A DNA stretch of 64,000 nucleotides, from positions 1 to 64,000 of the forward strand of contig CALDSD010000101.1 in assembly GCA_937911325.1 (NCBI GenBank). Direction: 5' to 3'. Shown here in pieces: positions 33,166 through 42,156 of this stretch (the stretch's first letter is position 1; every line of letters begins with the position of its first letter). Under the pieces are notes generated by a model. It was not told the DNA's origin. It saw only the letters and a program-made list of their open reading frames with translations, and did no database searches. Both the position numbers and the translations under genes were made by a program. Source of the DNA: an uncultured Neomegalonema sp. (GTDB lineage Bacteria; Pseudomonadota; Alphaproteobacteria; Rhodobacterales; Rhodobacteraceae).

Positions 33166-33888
33166 TTATCTTTGAAGAACGCAGCGGGTGACGCCGAAGT
33201 CCAGATTGGGAAGTTCGCCGACAAAATCGCCTTTGAACTCCAGGCAACGGCCTCTTTGAACAGTCGCGCACCAGTATCGCCCGGCCGCATCGCGGTCCGG
33301 GGAGACCTCGCCGTCTCCCTTGACTTCGACAAACTCCCTCGCCGAACCCGGGGGCGTCTTCCACGTGAAACGGGTCTTGATGCGAGTTGCTTCGATCTTC
33401 GCCCGAAACTCGGTCGCGCGTTGGTTGTCGCATTCACCGCGCCAGTCGCCCTGCAAGTCTGCGAACGCCGTGGCGCGTTCTCGGCGCAGCTTTTCGGACC
33501 GAAGGCGCGCCAGCTTGGCCTGCGGGGCCTGTGAACAGCTTTCTGCGAAGGCGTCGAGTTCGTCAGGATCGGTGCTGAACTTGAGCGCATCAAACAACTG
33601 CCGCGCGTCTTCGGGACCACAGCTTTCTGATCCGGCGCTTCGCGGCGCGTCGCCGCAGTCGCGGATCGCTGCGCTCAGACAAGCGCGGTATCGTGTGAAC
33701 TGCGCCTCGCACTTCTGGTCAGCGTTTTTCGGAACCGCGGTCTCGGCTGTCAGGACCCCGGCGCCGAGATCGGTCAGACATTCGCGCGCGAGGATGCTGC
33801 TGCATGTCCCGGCCGGGTTGGAACAGTCGGCGGTTTCGGCGGCCGAAATCGGAACCGTTGCGGCAAGGAAGTAAGCGAGCCAGCGCAT
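33166..33888 (-). CDS. Secreted cysteine-rich protein of unknown function
   Basis: 240-aa exported protein with signal peptide MRWLAYFLAATVPISAAE. The mature N-terminal half is cysteine-rich (about ten Cys: DCSNPAGTCSSILARECL, KCEAQFTRYRACLSAAIRDC, SCGPEDA, SCSQAP), suggesting several disulfides. The C-terminal part (LQGDWRGECDNQ...GRYWCATVQRGRCLEFKGDF) looks like a small beta domain. No family is recognised. The ATG at 33888 has AAAGGAAC eight bases upstream. It stands alone between a convergent regulator gene and an acetyltransferase gene. Confidence 0.65.
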   Translation of the reverse strand: MRWLAYFLAATVPISAAETADCSNPAGTCSSILARECLTDLGAGVLTAETAVPKNADQKCEAQFTRYRACLSAAIRDCGDAPRSAGSESCGPEDARQLFDALKFSTDPDELDAFAESCSQAPQAKLARLRSEKLRRERATAFADLQGDWRGECDNQRATEFRAKIEATRIKTRFTWKTPPGSAREFVEVKGDGEVSPDRDAAGRYWCATVQRGRCLEFKGDFVGELPNLDFGVTRCVLQR

Positions 33889-33969
33889 CAGACTGTTCCT
33901 TTCGCCAGACCACAATCTTGGCAAAGCGAGGTCTTTAGCACAAGGCGCGGCGAGGTTGTGGCGCGGTCG

Positions 33970-34443
33970 TCATCTGGTCTCAAGTCGAAACTTGAGAAAC
34001 TCTACGCCCTCGTACTCGACCCCGCCAATATGCTCTGCGCCCAGCCTTTTGAGCGCCCCGAGGTTCTTTCGAGACGGCGGCAAGAGAAACGTTACGAATG
34101 GAATACGGTCATCCTTGGCTGCGAACTCCATCGCCTTTCTCAGAATGCGGTTCCCAAGGCCGAAAGCGTCGGGCCGCAAAACCAGCCCGAAATCCCAGTC
34201 GTCCCCCTCTTTCTGAAAGCCGCCCCAGCCAACGTATCGGCTGTCGGATAGAAACGCCCAGTGCCCAAGCCCGTCCCGGGCCCAGCAGTCCTCCTTCTGA
34301 GCGACAAACCGCGTCACCGCCGCGGCGTCCCATTTGAAGGTCAGAAGCGGCATGTGCTCTGCGACACGAGGGTCGGACATGTGCGCCAAAATCTCTGACG
34401 GCTCAACTTCCGACAACCGAACAAAGGCGATATCATGTGTCAC
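33970..34443 (-). CDS. GNAT-family N-acetyltransferase 2 (RimJ/RimL-like)
   Basis: 157-aa acetyltransferase. GHWAFLSDSRYVGWGGFQKEGDDWDFGLVLRPDAFGLGNRILRKAMEFA holds the acetyl-CoA loop in the usual GxGxG/A region (AFGLGNRI). It starts at GTG 34443, overlapping by GTGA the stop of the upstream kinase remnant, which suggests the two once formed an operon. Substrate unknown. Confidence 0.72.
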   Translation of the reverse strand: MTHDIAFVRLSEVEPSEILAHMSDPRVAEHMPLLTFKWDAAAVTRFVAQKEDCWARDGLGHWAFLSDSRYVGWGGFQKEGDDWDFGLVLRPDAFGLGNRILRKAMEFAAKDDRIPFVTFLLPPSRKNLGALKRLGAEHIGGVEYEGVEFLKFRLETR

Positions 34444-34655
34444 GGCGGCGTCCTTTCACGGCGCTCGGGTTCAAACGGCAGTTCTTCACGTTGGCCCCCT
34501 CGGCAGGAACGTCGAGATCGTGGATGAGATGACGGCCTCGCACGGCCTGGCTCAGTGTTTCGAAATACGCCCGCCTCCTCGGCGATGGCCTTGGCGAGGG
34601 TCGATTTGCCAGAGGCGATCAGACCGCAGAACGTGTGCAGCCTTGGCTTGTTCAT
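34440..34655 (-). pseudogene. P-loop kinase/AAA ATPase remnant
   Basis: Only the first ~28 codons look like a protein: MNKPRLHTFCGLIASGKSTL, a Walker A of the small AAA/zeta-toxin-like kinase family that is normally about 150-170 aa. After that the frame turns into Arg/Ser/Pro-rich sequence. In the alternative frame the same DNA reads ...LSQAVRGRHLIHDLDVPAE..., resembling a later part of such kinases, so an internal deletion plus a frameshift joined the start and end of the gene. It retains an overlap with the acetyltransferase downstream. Confidence 0.6.
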
Positions 34656-34670
34656 GACCCCTCCCTGACT

Positions 34671-35639
34671 TTAAGCTTCGTTGCGGGTGTTCTGGTCGGC
34701 GTCTGACGTCGCCCCGCGACCAGCATCAGCTCCACCCAACGGCGGTCGCGCTTTGGCCGCCAACCCTGCGGCGAGGATGTCGAACACAATCCGGATGCGC
34801 CGGTTTGTTCTAAGCTCGCGGTGCGTCGCCAACCAGATCGGAAACTCCGGCGAGGGCAGCCCCGAAAGCACTTTCTCAATCCCTGGCTCCGCCTCCGCCA
34901 GCGGCTCGGGCTGCATTGAGACGCCATAGCCGTGTTTCACCAGCTCCCACGCCACGACGCCGTTTTCGGTCGACATCACAAAGTTCTCGGGCCGAACGGG
35001 GATGCCCTGATTGTGTAGGGGTGCAATGAGCCGCTCCGGATCGGCATTCCCCACGAAAGCATGGTCGGCCACCTCGCGCGGGGTCCGCGGGCGACCCGCT
35101 CGCTCGAGATAGGACGTGGCTGCGTAAAGGCTCGCGCGGAAGTCGCCGACATGCCGCGCGATCAACTCGGGTTGGTCGGGCCGGACATGCCTGATCGCGA
35201 TGTCCGCCTCGCGCTCTAGCAGATTGCTAAGATCGTTTGAGCAGACAAGGCGGACGCGAACGCCAGGCGCTTTCAATCGGAGAGGCTCCAGGACCGCGGG
35301 CAGGATCGCCGCCGAGAGAAGATCCGTCGCAGTGACCGTGACCTCGCCCGTCACCTCCTGCGACCGCCCATCGGCGGACAGTGAAATCAGCGTCGCGGCC
35401 TCTGCCATCGCACGCACATGATCGAGAAGTTCGCGACCTGTCTGGGTCAGTGTCAGACCACGGACGCTCCGCTCGACCAGAGTGACGCTGAGCGACGCCT
35501 CCAGCGCCGAGATCTGCCGGCCGATTGTCGGCTGGGTCGATTTCAAGGCGCGCGCAGCGCCGCTGAAGGACCCTTCTTCGGCGACGGCAAGGAACGCGCG
35601 CACCTGGTTCCAATCGAAGGATATCGCCTGCCAGTTCAT
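34671..35639 (-). CDS. LysR-family regulator 3
   Basis: 322-aa LysR-type regulator. The winged helix is FDWNQVRAFLAVAEEGSFSGAARALKSTQPTIGRQISALEASLSVTLVERSVRGL. The rest is an effector-binding domain. ATG 35639 (MNWQAISFDWNQ) gives the standard N-terminus; longer frames upstream run into the divergent membrane-protein gene. It probably regulates the DUF2306-like gene at 35748. Confidence 0.82.
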   Translation of the reverse strand: MNWQAISFDWNQVRAFLAVAEEGSFSGAARALKSTQPTIGRQISALEASLSVTLVERSVRGLTLTQTGRELLDHVRAMAEAATLISLSADGRSQEVTGEVTVTATDLLSAAILPAVLEPLRLKAPGVRVRLVCSNDLSNLLEREADIAIRHVRPDQPELIARHVGDFRASLYAATSYLERAGRPRTPREVADHAFVGNADPERLIAPLHNQGIPVRPENFVMSTENGVVAWELVKHGYGVSMQPEPLAEAEPGIEKVLSGLPSPEFPIWLATHRELRTNRRIRIVFDILAAGLAAKARPPLGGADAGRGATSDADQNTRNEA

Positions 35640-35747
35640 GCATGCGCGTATAGCAGATGCACATATTTCGACAATCCACTGTTCATCACCGCATGGGTAA
35701 ACGAGCCGGGCCTCGGTAAAGGCGACAGGATCGCGAAAGGGATCTCC

Positions 35748-36422
35748 ATGAAATCGATAAGCCGGCGCGAGTGGGCGCTCATGGCGGTTATTCTCGTCTA
35801 TTCCTTCGTGCCAAGCTTTGGCGGTTTGGCGCGTGCGGTCGAGCTGTTCGGTGGTCCGGCGCTGGCGCCTGCGAACCCCAGGGCTCTCGCGGCTCCCGTG
35901 CCCGTGGGGCTGCATATTTTCAGCAGCGTCTTGTTCTGCTTGGCCGGCGCGCTGCAGTTCGTGGAAAGCCTGCGGAGCAACTATCCGGCGCTGCATCGCG
36001 TGGTCGGGCGCGCCGTCGCGGCCGCCGGGTGCGTCAGCGCGCTTACCGGCTTGTGGATGACCCATTTCTACGCGTTTCCGGCGGAGCTACAGGGCCCATT
36101 GCTGTACTGGGTTCGAATTGCGCTGAGCTTATCAATGCTTGGTCTGATCGCCTGGGCCGTCGTCACGATCAGATCTGGCGACGTCGTCGGTCACAAGAGC
36201 GCGATGCTTCGCGCCTATGCGATCGGTCAAGGGGCGTCCACGCAGTCAGTGCTTGGCATCGCCTGGATCGTCGTTGTCGGAAGCGAACCGCTCGGGCTGG
36301 TCAGGGACGGGATGATGGTGTTTGCGTGGGGGCTGAACCTGCTGGCGGCCGAGCTCTTGATCGGCCGGGTCTTTTCAACCCGAGAAAAGCGCCGCCGAGG
36401 CGTCGCCTGGGTGCAACGTTGA
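35748..36422 (+). CDS. DUF2306-like membrane protein
   Basis: 224-aa integral membrane protein with about seven hydrophobic segments and conserved histidines: VGLHIFSSVLFCLAGALQFVESLR, ALHRVVGRA, and VGHKSAMLRAYAIGQGASTQ. The His-rich HxxxGR pattern is typical of the DUF2306 family, whose role is unknown though heme or quinone binding has been suggested for similar proteins. GAAAGGGA precedes the ATG at 35748. Its stop overlaps a possible TTG start of the next membrane-protein gene. Confidence 0.7.
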   Translation: MKSISRREWALMAVILVYSFVPSFGGLARAVELFGGPALAPANPRALAAPVPVGLHIFSSVLFCLAGALQFVESLRSNYPALHRVVGRAVAAAGCVSALTGLWMTHFYAFPAELQGPLLYWVRIALSLSMLGLIAWAVVTIRSGDVVGHKSAMLRAYAIGQGASTQSVLGIAWIVVVGSEPLGLVRDGMMVFAWGLNLLAAELLIGRVFSTREKRRRGVAWVQR

Positions 36423-36496
36423 GCTCTTCAGCTGGCGCCGCCCCCGCAGAAGCCCCCTCCATCTCCGCGATCGAAAAGAGGACCAAAGAGACGAGT

Positions 36497-37192
36497 TTGC
36501 CCAACGCTGCAGGCTCTCACCTCCATCGTCTTAGACGGATTGCTTCACTCCTCCTCGGGCTAGGCTGCTTGATGCTCGGCGGCCTCGCCGTCGCCGAGCG
36601 CGTGGGATCGACCTGGGTTCATGAAAGCCTCGCGGCGGATGAGATGGATCCGATACTCATGGGCGCGATCTTGTTTGTCTATGTGGCGATGCTGGCCCTG
36701 CCGTTCGTGCCTGGCGCTGAAATCGGCCTCTTGTTGCTGCTGACTTTCGGCGCCGAGATGGCTGTGCCGGTCTATCTCGCGACGGTGCTCGCCCTTATGC
36801 TCTCCTATTCGGTTGGGCGACTGGTTCCTGATGCGCTGCGCTTGGCTCTTCTTGGAAGACTTGGGCTGGCGCATGCGGATGCGCCGACATGCGCGCCGGG
36901 GCGAGGAGCGCCTGAATGGGGGCGGGGCCTGAGCGCATCTTCCTGGCTGAAGAGGATCCTTGAGCACCGCGGCTTGACCCTTGTTGTTCTGCTCAACACC
37001 CCGGGCAACGCGGTTCTCGGCGGGGGCGGCGGGATCGCATTGGCGGCCGGGCTCAGCCGAGCTTTCAGCTTCCGAGCGTTCCTGTTCTGCGTCGCGATCG
37101 CAGTCGCGCCAGTTCCGCTCGCCGTGGTCGCGTCAGCGCAGTTTGGCGATCCATGGGATGGCGTCTTGCGGGCAACCGATCTGTTTCGCTGA
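36497..37192 (+). CDS. Polytopic membrane protein of unknown function (VTT/SNARE-associated-like)
   Basis: 231 aa from TTG 36497 (AAAGAG 6 bases upstream), or 257 aa from TTG 36419 that overlaps the previous stop by TTGA; the choice is open. Four to six hydrophobic segments are seen, with a luminal-type GAEIGLLLLLTFGAEMAVPVYL and a glycine-rich NTPGNAVLGGGGGIALAAGLSR loop followed by APVPLAVV. This faintly recalls VTT/DedA proteins, with a proline/glycine re-entrant loop, but no firm family match is claimed. Likely co-transcribed with the DUF2306-like gene. Confidence 0.6.
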   Translation: MPNAAGSHLHRLRRIASLLLGLGCLMLGGLAVAERVGSTWVHESLAADEMDPILMGAILFVYVAMLALPFVPGAEIGLLLLLTFGAEMAVPVYLATVLALMLSYSVGRLVPDALRLALLGRLGLAHADAPTCAPGRGAPEWGRGLSASSWLKRILEHRGLTLVVLLNTPGNAVLGGGGGIALAAGLSRAFSFRAFLFCVAIAVAPVPLAVVASAQFGDPWDGVLRATDLFR

Positions 37193-37302
37193 ATCGCAAA
37201 CAGACGCAGATCGAAAGGGTTCGCCATTACCGACGCGATGTCGGCAAGAGACGCCGCGAAAGGCCCGGGTGTCGACGTTTGAACAATCTGTCGTCTGACG
37301 GC

Positions 37303-37328
37303 GCCGCAGGGCAAAGTGCGGCTGCGGC
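37303..37328. terminator. 7-bp hairpin at the end of the organic-acid operon
   Basis: GCCGCAG (37303-37309) and CTGCGGC (37322-37328) with a 12-base loop, directly after the SMP-30 gene stop on the minus strand and between convergent genes. No T tract follows. Confidence 0.35.
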
Positions 37329-38261
37329 TTAGGGCCTCAACCCGAACACGACGAGGCCGCTTGTATCGAGCGTATACGTCAAGATCACGCCGGTGTCGGA
37401 CTCGGTCACGACGACGCGTTTGGCGTCCATTGGGTCAAAAGCGATGTTGGTTGTGGTGCGCCCGCCGGTTGGCGACGCCAGCCTGAGGTTTGGCTCGCCC
37501 CATTTCGAGAATGTCCAGACACAGCCGTTGCCAGCGTCACAGACCGCAAGGTTCCCAGCCTGGTCCATGGCCATTCCGTCGGCTCCGCTGACGCCGCCGG
37601 CAAGCTGCGTGAAGACGCCGACTTTCGACGTTGAGCCGTTGGGATGTATCGGAGCGCGCCAGACCGCGTTGCCGCGCGTCATCGCGACATAGAGCGCCGT
37701 CTCCTCTGGGTTGAAGACGAGCCCGTTGGGGCTCGGGCAGTTGTCGAGCAGCACGTCGAGGCGTTCGGTCTTCAGATCGTAGCGGTACACTCGACCGGTC
37801 GGATCGTGCATCCCGGTCTGACCCTGATCGGTGAAATAGAGCCGGCCGTCGCGGTCGAAGGTCAGGTCGTTGACGCCCTTGAAGCCCTCGCTCCTGATCG
37901 AGGTCAGCACTGGCGAGACGCGGCCGCTCTGCGGATCGAGAACCATGACGCCGTTCTTGTAGTCGGCGATGAAGATCCGACCGTCGCGATGCAGGGCAAG
38001 ACCGTTGGGCCAGCCGTCATACTCGGTGACAAGCTCCCACTTTCCGCCGCGATCGATCCGAAAGATCCGGCCGTGTGGAATGTCCGCGACAAAGAGTTCG
38101 CCGTCGCGGTTGAAACAGGGACCTTCGAGGAAGCTCGGGACCCGTTGTCCAGGCTTGTTCGCGTCAATCCACCCGGACGTGCGCTCAGGGTCGGCGAAGT
38201 GATCGGGAAGGCGGGTGAAGACTTCCAGCTCTCGGATTTCAGGAGGTGGGTACAGGCTCAT
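37329..38261 (-). CDS. SMP-30/gluconolactonase-family lactonase
   Basis: 310-aa six-bladed beta-propeller lactonase. Metal ligands are visible in family positions: Glu in FLEGPCFNRDGELFVAD, Asn in SPNGLVFNPEETALYVA, and Asp in GADGMAMDQAGNLAVCDAG. It has no signal peptide and should open a lactone ring in the cytoplasm. Its ATG overlaps the stop of the citryl-CoA-lyase-like gene by ATGA, so the lactone hydrolysis belongs to the same pathway as the CoA-transferase and lyase upstream. Likely substrate: a lactone of a hydroxy di- or tricarboxylic acid, or a sugar-acid lactone. Confidence 0.8.
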   Translation of the reverse strand: MSLYPPPEIRELEVFTRLPDHFADPERTSGWIDANKPGQRVPSFLEGPCFNRDGELFVADIPHGRIFRIDRGGKWELVTEYDGWPNGLALHRDGRIFIADYKNGVMVLDPQSGRVSPVLTSIRSEGFKGVNDLTFDRDGRLYFTDQGQTGMHDPTGRVYRYDLKTERLDVLLDNCPSPNGLVFNPEETALYVAMTRGNAVWRAPIHPNGSTSKVGVFTQLAGGVSGADGMAMDQAGNLAVCDAGNGCVWTFSKWGEPNLRLASPTGGRTTTNIAFDPMDAKRVVVTESDTGVILTYTLDTSGLVVFGLRP

Positions 38262-39103
38262 GCGTCGCTGTCCTCCGCGCGGCCGACGGGCGCGTCGATC
38301 GGGTTCGGCCCGTCATAGGTCCAGCGATAGGCGGGCGGGGTCGGGCCCTTGTTCCGCTCGCCCTGCTGCAACTGCTCCCACGCGTGAGCGAGCACGCCGA
38401 CGGACCGAGACAGGCAGAACAGGCCACGAGCGAGCGGCCCGGCGAAGCCAAGCTCAGCATAGATAACGGCGGTCGCGCCGTCGATGTTCATCGGAACCGG
38501 CTTGCCCTTGCGATCATTGAGCACCTTCTGCACGGCGCGGCCAATGGCGGCGAAACGTCCCGTGACGACGCCCTCGGACGCCGCGGCGTCGACCAGCCCC
38601 AGCAGACGCGGGGCGCGCGGATCTTCGGGTTTGTGAAAGCGGTGGCCAAAGCCCGGCGCGAACCTGGTGCGCTCGGCTTGCCATCGATCGATCATAGCGG
38701 CGGCCGCGTCTTCCAGGTCGGGATCGGCGCCCGCCGCCTCGTCGATCCAGCCATAAAGCTCGACCGCCTGTTCGCCGGCCCCGCCGTGAACGTCGTCGAG
38801 CATGTTCACCGCGCTGGCCATGGCGCCGTTCAGACCGAGCCCGCAGGTCACCGCCATTCTGGCGGCGGCGATCGAGGGCGCCTGGGGTCCGTGATCGACG
38901 GCCGCCACGAGCGCGCATTCCAGCAGGCGCGACTGCGCCTCGTTGGGCAGCTCGCCCCGGGTCATCAACCAGACCATCTGCGGAAAGCTCACCGCGCCGA
39001 TCAAATCCTCGATCGGACGCCCGCGCATCCGGATCTGGCCCGGCGCCATGTCGATGATCGAGGTGGTCCACCAGTCGGAGACGTCGCTGCGTGGGCCGCT
39101 CAT
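38258..39103 (-). CDS. Citryl-CoA lyase-like (citrate synthase-fold) protein
   Basis: 281-aa citrate-synthase-superfamily protein of the short citryl-CoA-lyase type. The conserved active-site block is RFAPGFGHRFHKPEDPRAPRLLGLV (G-x-G-H-x3-K-x2-DPR). Citrate synthase proper is about 430 aa with a larger N-terminal domain, so a lyase acting on a preformed acyl-CoA is more likely: cleavage of citryl-CoA or an analogue to acetyl-CoA and a keto acid. The CoA-transferase gene directly upstream (ATGA overlap) would supply that CoA ester. Confidence 0.75.
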   Translation of the reverse strand: MSGPRSDVSDWWTTSIIDMAPGQIRMRGRPIEDLIGAVSFPQMVWLMTRGELPNEAQSRLLECALVAAVDHGPQAPSIAAARMAVTCGLGLNGAMASAVNMLDDVHGGAGEQAVELYGWIDEAAGADPDLEDAAAAMIDRWQAERTRFAPGFGHRFHKPEDPRAPRLLGLVDAAASEGVVTGRFAAIGRAVQKVLNDRKGKPVPMNIDGATAVIYAELGFAGPLARGLFCLSRSVGVLAHAWEQLQQGERNKGPTPPAYRWTYDGPNPIDAPVGRAEDSDA

Positions 39104-40293
39104 ATTGCTCGCTCCTCGCGGAGCGCGGCGATCTCATCAGCGGTGCATCCGAGCTCCGACCAGATCTCGTCCGCGTGCTGTCCGAGGCGCGGCGGCGGGT
39201 CCTCGACGCACGGGGCCTCGCCGTCGATCTTGAGGCCTGTGGTCACGACCGCGATATCCCGGCCCACGCCGGGCACGTCCTCGTAGCGCGCGAGAAAGCC
39301 GCGATCCGCGACCTGCGGCGTCGCCAACACTTCCGGCACGCTCAAAACCGCGCCCGCCGGCACGCCGAGGCGGTTCAGTTCCTTGGCCCAGTCGCGCGCC
39401 GGACGCGTCATGAGCACGTCCTCAAGCTCTGTCCGGAGCTGAAGCCGGTTGCGTTTGCGGTCCTCGCGCGTGGCGAATTCGGGGCGCTCCAGCAGGTCCT
39501 CACGATCCAGATGCCGCGCCAACAATCGCCATTGCTCGTCCTTGTTGGCGGCGATGTTGATGAGGCCGCCGCCGGCCCGGAAAGCCCCGGAAGGGGCAGA
39601 GGTCGGGTTCTCGTTTCCGTGCGGCGCGGGCTCGACCCCGGCGATCAGGTGGTTCGAGACCACCCAGCCCATGGTCGCCAGCACCGACTCGAGCATCGAC
39701 ACATCCAGAAACCCGCCCCGCGGGTCGTCATTCAGCGCCGCGGCGATCCCGAAGGCGGCGGTCATGCCGCCGACCGTGTCGGCGATCGGATAACCGACGC
39801 GCAGCGGCGCGCTCTCAGCATCGCCGGTGATCGACATGACGCCGGAGGCGCCCTGGATGATCTGGTCATAGGCCGGTCGGTGGACCCACGGCCCTTCCTG
39901 CCCGAAGCCCGAGATCGCGCAGTAGACGAGACGCGGAGCGACGTCCTTGAGCGTCTCGTATCCGAGGCCCAACCGATCCATCACCCCAGGGCGAAAGTTC
40001 TCGACCACCACGTCGGCCGTCTCAACCAGTTTTAGGAACAGCGCCTTGCCGCGCGGATGTTTGAGATTGATCGTGACGGACTTCTTGCCCGCGTTCTGCG
40101 CCAGGAAGGACACGCCCATCCCTTTCGCGTTCAACTCCGCGTCCGCGCCGAGCTGGCGGGCGAGATCGCCCCGTCCGGTCGCCTCGACCTTGATCACTTC
40201 CGCGCCCAGATGCGCCAGCTGGTGGCAGCAGAAGGGCCCAGCGAGAACATTGGTCAGATCCAGAACCCGCACACCGTCGAGAGGTTTGGACAT
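39100..40293 (-). CDS. CaiB/BaiF family III CoA-transferase
   Basis: 397-aa class III CoA-transferase. It opens KPLDGVRVLDLTNVLAGPFC, the family N-terminus, followed by LAHLGAEVIKVEATGRGDLAR. The catalytic aspartate lies in RPAYDQIIQGASGVMS, equivalent to Asp169 of formyl-CoA transferase. It transfers CoA to a carboxylic acid (succinyl-CoA or acetyl-CoA donors are common). Its place between the TRAP transporter and the citryl-CoA-lyase-like protein says that the imported acid is activated here and then cleaved. Confidence 0.85.
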   Translation of the reverse strand: MSKPLDGVRVLDLTNVLAGPFCCHQLAHLGAEVIKVEATGRGDLARQLGADAELNAKGMGVSFLAQNAGKKSVTINLKHPRGKALFLKLVETADVVVENFRPGVMDRLGLGYETLKDVAPRLVYCAISGFGQEGPWVHRPAYDQIIQGASGVMSITGDAESAPLRVGYPIADTVGGMTAAFGIAAALNDDPRGGFLDVSMLESVLATMGWVVSNHLIAGVEPAPHGNENPTSAPSGAFRAGGGLINIAANKDEQWRLLARHLDREDLLERPEFATREDRKRNRLQLRTELEDVLMTRPARDWAKELNRLGVPAGAVLSVPEVLATPQVADRGFLARYEDVPGVGRDIAVVTTGLKIDGEAPCVEDPPPRLGQHADEIWSELGCTADEIAALREERAI

Positions 40294-40302
40294 CGTCTCA
40301 CC

Positions 40303-41574
40303 TCACAGGTTGTTGGGTATCCAGAGCGCCAGATCCGGCCAGAACCATAGCAAGACCGCTGTCGCCAGCATGATCGCCGCGAAGGGCGTCGCGCCGCGCA
40401 CCACTTCGCTCAATCGCGCCTTGCCGACCGCCTGGATGACAAAGAGGTTCAACCCGACCGGCGGCGTGATCAGCGCGGTCTCGATCAGGACGACGAAGAA
40501 GATCCCGAACCAGATCGGGTGGATGCCCATCGCCTCGAGCGACGGGAACAGCACCGGCACCATGATCAGCAGCATCGACAGCGCTTCGAGAAAGAAGCCG
40601 ATGAACAGCAGCACAGCGCCGACCGCAAGCATGAACCAGTTCGGGTCCGAGAGGTTCTCGGTGATCAGCTGGCTGATCGTCTGCGGGATCAGGTAGAGCG
40701 TGATCGAGTAGGAGAACACCTTCGCGCCGAGGATGATCATGAAGATCATCGCCGTAGTGACCATCGCCTTGTGCGTCGCCTCGCGGACCTTCTGCAGGTT
40801 CATGCGCCCCATCGCGAAGGTGATCGCCAGCGCCATCACAAAGCCGACGCTGGCGCTCTCGGACGGGGTCGCCACTCCGGTGTAGATCGACACGATGATG
40901 ATGGTCGCCAGCAGGATCGTGGGCGCCGCGAGCAGCGAGGCGCGGCCGCATTCCGACCAGCTCGCCTTCGGGGTTGGCGTGTAGCCGCCGCCGAAGCTCG
41001 AATAGGCGATCCCGTAGATCACGAACATGGAGGCCAGGAACAACCCCGGCCCGATGCCGGCCAAGAACAGGGTCGGGATCGATTCCTCGGTCACCACGCC
41101 GTAGATGATGAGCGGGATGGAGGGCGGGATCAGGATCCCCAAGGTTCCTCCCGCCGCCAGCATGCCGAGCGTGAAAGATCGGTCATAGCCGCGTTTCGCC
41201 ATTTCGGGGATCGCCACCGTGCCGATCGTCGCCGCGGTGGCCACCGACGAACCGGAAATCGCGGCGAACAGCGTGCAGCTGATGATCGTGGCCACGCCCA
41301 ATCCCCCCGGCCAGTGTCCGACCCAGGACTGCACGGCCGCGAACAGGTCGCGCCCCACGCCGCCGGCGAGCAGGATGTTCGACATCAGCAGGAACATCGG
41401 GACCGCAAGCAGCTCGAAGCTGTCGAGCGTTCCGTAGATCCGCTGCGGGACGCTGATCAGCGGGAAGCCCTTCCACCAGAGCAGTGCGATGCCCAATGTG
41501 CCCAGTGCGAAAGCGACCGGCACGCGAATGAGGAGCAGGAAGACCAGCAGCCCAAGGATCAGGAACGGTTCCAT
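40303..41574 (-). CDS. dctM: TRAP transporter large permease (DctM)
   Basis: 423-aa integral membrane protein with about twelve helices, starting MEPFLILGLLVFLLLIRVPVAFALG. GSSVATAATIGTVAIPEMAKRGYDRSFTLGMLAAGGTLGILIPPSIPLIIYG is the diagnostic DctM signature. It drives Na+/H+-coupled uptake of the solute delivered by the DctP protein. Its ATG lies 3 bases from the DctQ stop, and it precedes the CoA-transferase gene by 9 bases, so transport and activation are one operon. Confidence 0.9.
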   Translation of the reverse strand: MEPFLILGLLVFLLLIRVPVAFALGTLGIALLWWKGFPLISVPQRIYGTLDSFELLAVPMFLLMSNILLAGGVGRDLFAAVQSWVGHWPGGLGVATIISCTLFAAISGSSVATAATIGTVAIPEMAKRGYDRSFTLGMLAAGGTLGILIPPSIPLIIYGVVTEESIPTLFLAGIGPGLFLASMFVIYGIAYSSFGGGYTPTPKASWSECGRASLLAAPTILLATIIIVSIYTGVATPSESASVGFVMALAITFAMGRMNLQKVREATHKAMVTTAMIFMIILGAKVFSYSITLYLIPQTISQLITENLSDPNWFMLAVGAVLLFIGFFLEALSMLLIMVPVLFPSLEAMGIHPIWFGIFFVVLIETALITPPVGLNLFVIQAVGKARLSEVVRGATPFAAIMLATAVLLWFWPDLALWIPNNL

Positions 41575-41577
41575 GGC

Positions 41578-42081
41578 TCAGAGCTCCTCGTGGTTCGCGG
41601 TGGCGGGAACGCCGTCGACCCAGATCCGGATCAACTCGACGACGCACTGGACCAGCATCAGCCCGAAGCCGACCCAGAGAGAGCTCTGGATCATCCACTT
41701 GGGCGGTCCCAGGAAGGTGTCGGTCGTGTGCCCCGCAAGCGTCGACTTCAGCCAGAGGTCGAAACCGTATTTCGCCGCGACGAAGCAGAAGATCCCGATC
41801 AGCACGATCGAGAAGGATTCGACGACCTTGCGTGCGACGGTCGTGCGGTCGCGAAAGGCGATGTCGATCAGGATCAGCTCGCGATGCCTGAGCAGATAGG
41901 CGCCAGCAATGAGCGTCGCCCAGATCTGGAAGATGCGGCTGACTTCGTCGACCCAGATCGTCGGCGCGTTGAAGGCGTAGCGGAGCAGCACCTCCCAGGC
42001 GACGAACAGGCCAATTGCGAAAAACATCCAGGCTGCGATCGCGCCGAACGCGTCGCTGACGACATCGAACTTACGCCACAT
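41578..42081 (-). CDS. dctQ: TRAP transporter small permease (DctQ)
   Basis: 167-aa membrane protein with four hydrophobic helices: AIAAWMFFAIGLFVAWEVLLRYAF, IWATLIAGAYLL, FSIVLIGIFCFVAAKYG and SLWVGFGLMLVQCVVELIRI. The WEVLLRYAFNAPTIWVDEVSRIF segment is the DctQ hallmark. It partners with DctM. It lies 75 bases downstream of the dctP gene, a common spacing that lets the binding protein be made in excess. Confidence 0.87.
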   Translation of the reverse strand: MWRKFDVVSDAFGAIAAWMFFAIGLFVAWEVLLRYAFNAPTIWVDEVSRIFQIWATLIAGAYLLRHRELILIDIAFRDRTTVARKVVESFSIVLIGIFCFVAAKYGFDLWLKSTLAGHTTDTFLGPPKWMIQSSLWVGFGLMLVQCVVELIRIWVDGVPATANHEEL

Positions 42082-42156
42082 AGCGAGGCTCCACGGATTC
42101 AGTCGAAGGCGCGTCGCCCGGACGCGAACGGTCGGGCGACGCGAGCATCGCGCGAC

